NCBI GenBank assembly: GCA_021823945.1
Contig: JAKALW010000081.1
Span: forward strand, 1 to 5,772
Reading direction: 5' to 3'
Source of the DNA: Microcaldota archaeon
GTDB lineage: Archaea > Micrarchaeota > Micrarchaeia > Anstonellales > VGKX01
DNA: 5,772 nt
In this document: positions 5,528 through 5,772 of the stretch, piece after piece
How positions within the stretch are numbered: the first letter of the stretch is position 1
Layout: every line of letters starts with the position of its first letter
Program-made: the position numbers and the translations under genes
Notes under the pieces: model-generated
Seen by the model: the letters and a program-made list of their open reading frames with translations, nothing else
What the model was told of the DNA's origin: nothing
The model's database searches: none

Positions 5528-5547
5528 CGCAAAATCAAAAACACCTA

Positions 5548-5554
5548 AGGTGAT
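5548..5554 (+). promoter_or_regulatory. Shine-Dalgarno of the asparaginase-like gene
   Basis: AGGTGAT is a seven-base match to the archaeal 16S rRNA 3' end, 5 nt before the ATG at 5560. It also forms part of the palindrome CACCTAAGGTG (5542-5552). Confidence 0.75.
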
Positions 5555-5559
5555 TCGCC

Positions 5560-5772
5560 ATGGCAATCCGGATTTTCGTAACAGGCGGGACATTCGACAA
5601 GGAATACAACGAGCTCAACGGCACGCTTTTTTTCAAGGACTCGCACGTCCAGGAAATGCTCAGGCTTGGCAGGTGCGAGGCCGACATCGACATTCGCACT
5701 CTCATGATGATAGACAGCCTGGACATGACTGACGACGACAGGAAAATAATAGTGGAGAGCTGCAGATCGGAA
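5560..5772 (+). CDS. Asparaginase-family protein, 3' partial
   Basis: The first 71 residues of an asparaginase-like protein, cut by the right edge. The N-terminus IRIFVTGGTFDKEYNEL (3-19) contains the family TGGT signature (T8-G9-G10-T11) with the nucleophilic threonine region and a following tyrosine; DSLDMT (52-57) resembles the substrate-contact DS segment of L-asparaginases. The second signature (HGTDT type) would fall further right. The known reaction is hydrolysis of L-asparagine to aspartate and ammonia. The sequence resembles compact single-domain asparaginase-like proteins rather than the archaeal GatD subunit, which has an N-terminal extension; with the C-terminal part unseen, enzyme activity cannot be confirmed. 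The start is set by AGGTGAT 5 nt upstream. Confidence 0.85.
   Translation, partial: MAIRIFVTGGTFDKEYNELNGTLFFKDSHVQEMLRLGRCEADIDIRTLMMIDSLDMTDDDRKIIVESCRSE

Larger units (their letters stand above)
5284..5535 (+). repeat. Array of three tandem ~70-nt hairpin units behind tRNA-Leu
   Basis: Units begin at 5293, 5363 and 5432 with the shared motif TGCGAnCGnAGyGArG, run through TTGA or TTGC, and then form a long hairpin that ends in GCCCGCA. Spacing is 70 and 69 nt; the third unit is longer because its loop is enlarged. All three stems keep pairing although their sequences differ. The whole array is bounded by CCCGCAAAAT at 5284-5293 and 5526-5535. There is no convincing reading frame. It could be a structured RNA, a palindromic repeat family, or a remnant of insertion at the tRNA end. 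Confidence 0.8.

Noticed and set aside
5290..5531. CRISPR array
   Set aside because: There are three units, each with a conserved part followed by a variable part, but the variable parts are self-complementary hairpins and the repeats are not identical. No cas gene is present.

Overview
The window looks archaeal. Evidence: an Lhr-type helicase with a C-terminal zinc ribbon, a Dps-like ferritin of the type common in archaea, A/T-rich box-A promoter elements about 25 nt upstream of likely transcription starts, oligo-T stretches after genes, and a tRNA-Leu gene with an intron after the anticodon and no encoded CCA. Several genes also carry strong GGAGG/AGGTGAT Shine-Dalgarno sequences. A DPANN-type or other small-genome archaeon is plausible, but that placement is inference.

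Layout. Bases 3-2066 (+) hold the C-terminal three quarters of an Lhr-like helicase; its first RecA domain lies off the left edge. It converges on an Rrf2-family regulator (2151-2558, -) with an IscR-like Fe-S ligand set. A TATA box and a palindrome that could be its own operator lie upstream of the regulator. Next come a ThiF/MoeB-like adenylyltransferase (2737-3459, -) and, divergent from it, a Dps-like ferritin (3599-4093, +) followed by a double oligo-T terminator. A protein I do not recognise follows on the minus strand (4167-4904). The right end carries a promoter and an intron-containing tRNA-Leu(UAA) (5143-5289), then an array of three tandem units of about 70 nt, each folding into a long hairpin (5290-5531). 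The last gene is an asparaginase-family gene (from 5560), cut by the right edge.

How the parts fit. The regulator, adenylyltransferase and ferritin sit together and suggest an iron, sulfur and oxidative-stress neighbourhood: an Fe-S-sensing repressor beside an iron-storing peroxide-consuming cage and a sulfur-carrier-activating enzyme. Co-regulation is inferred, not shown.

The most unusual structure is the hairpin array directly behind the tRNA. The three stems differ in sequence but keep their base pairing and a bulged T at the same place. The whole array lies between two copies of the 10-mer CCCGCAAAAT, the first of which starts inside the tRNA 3' end.
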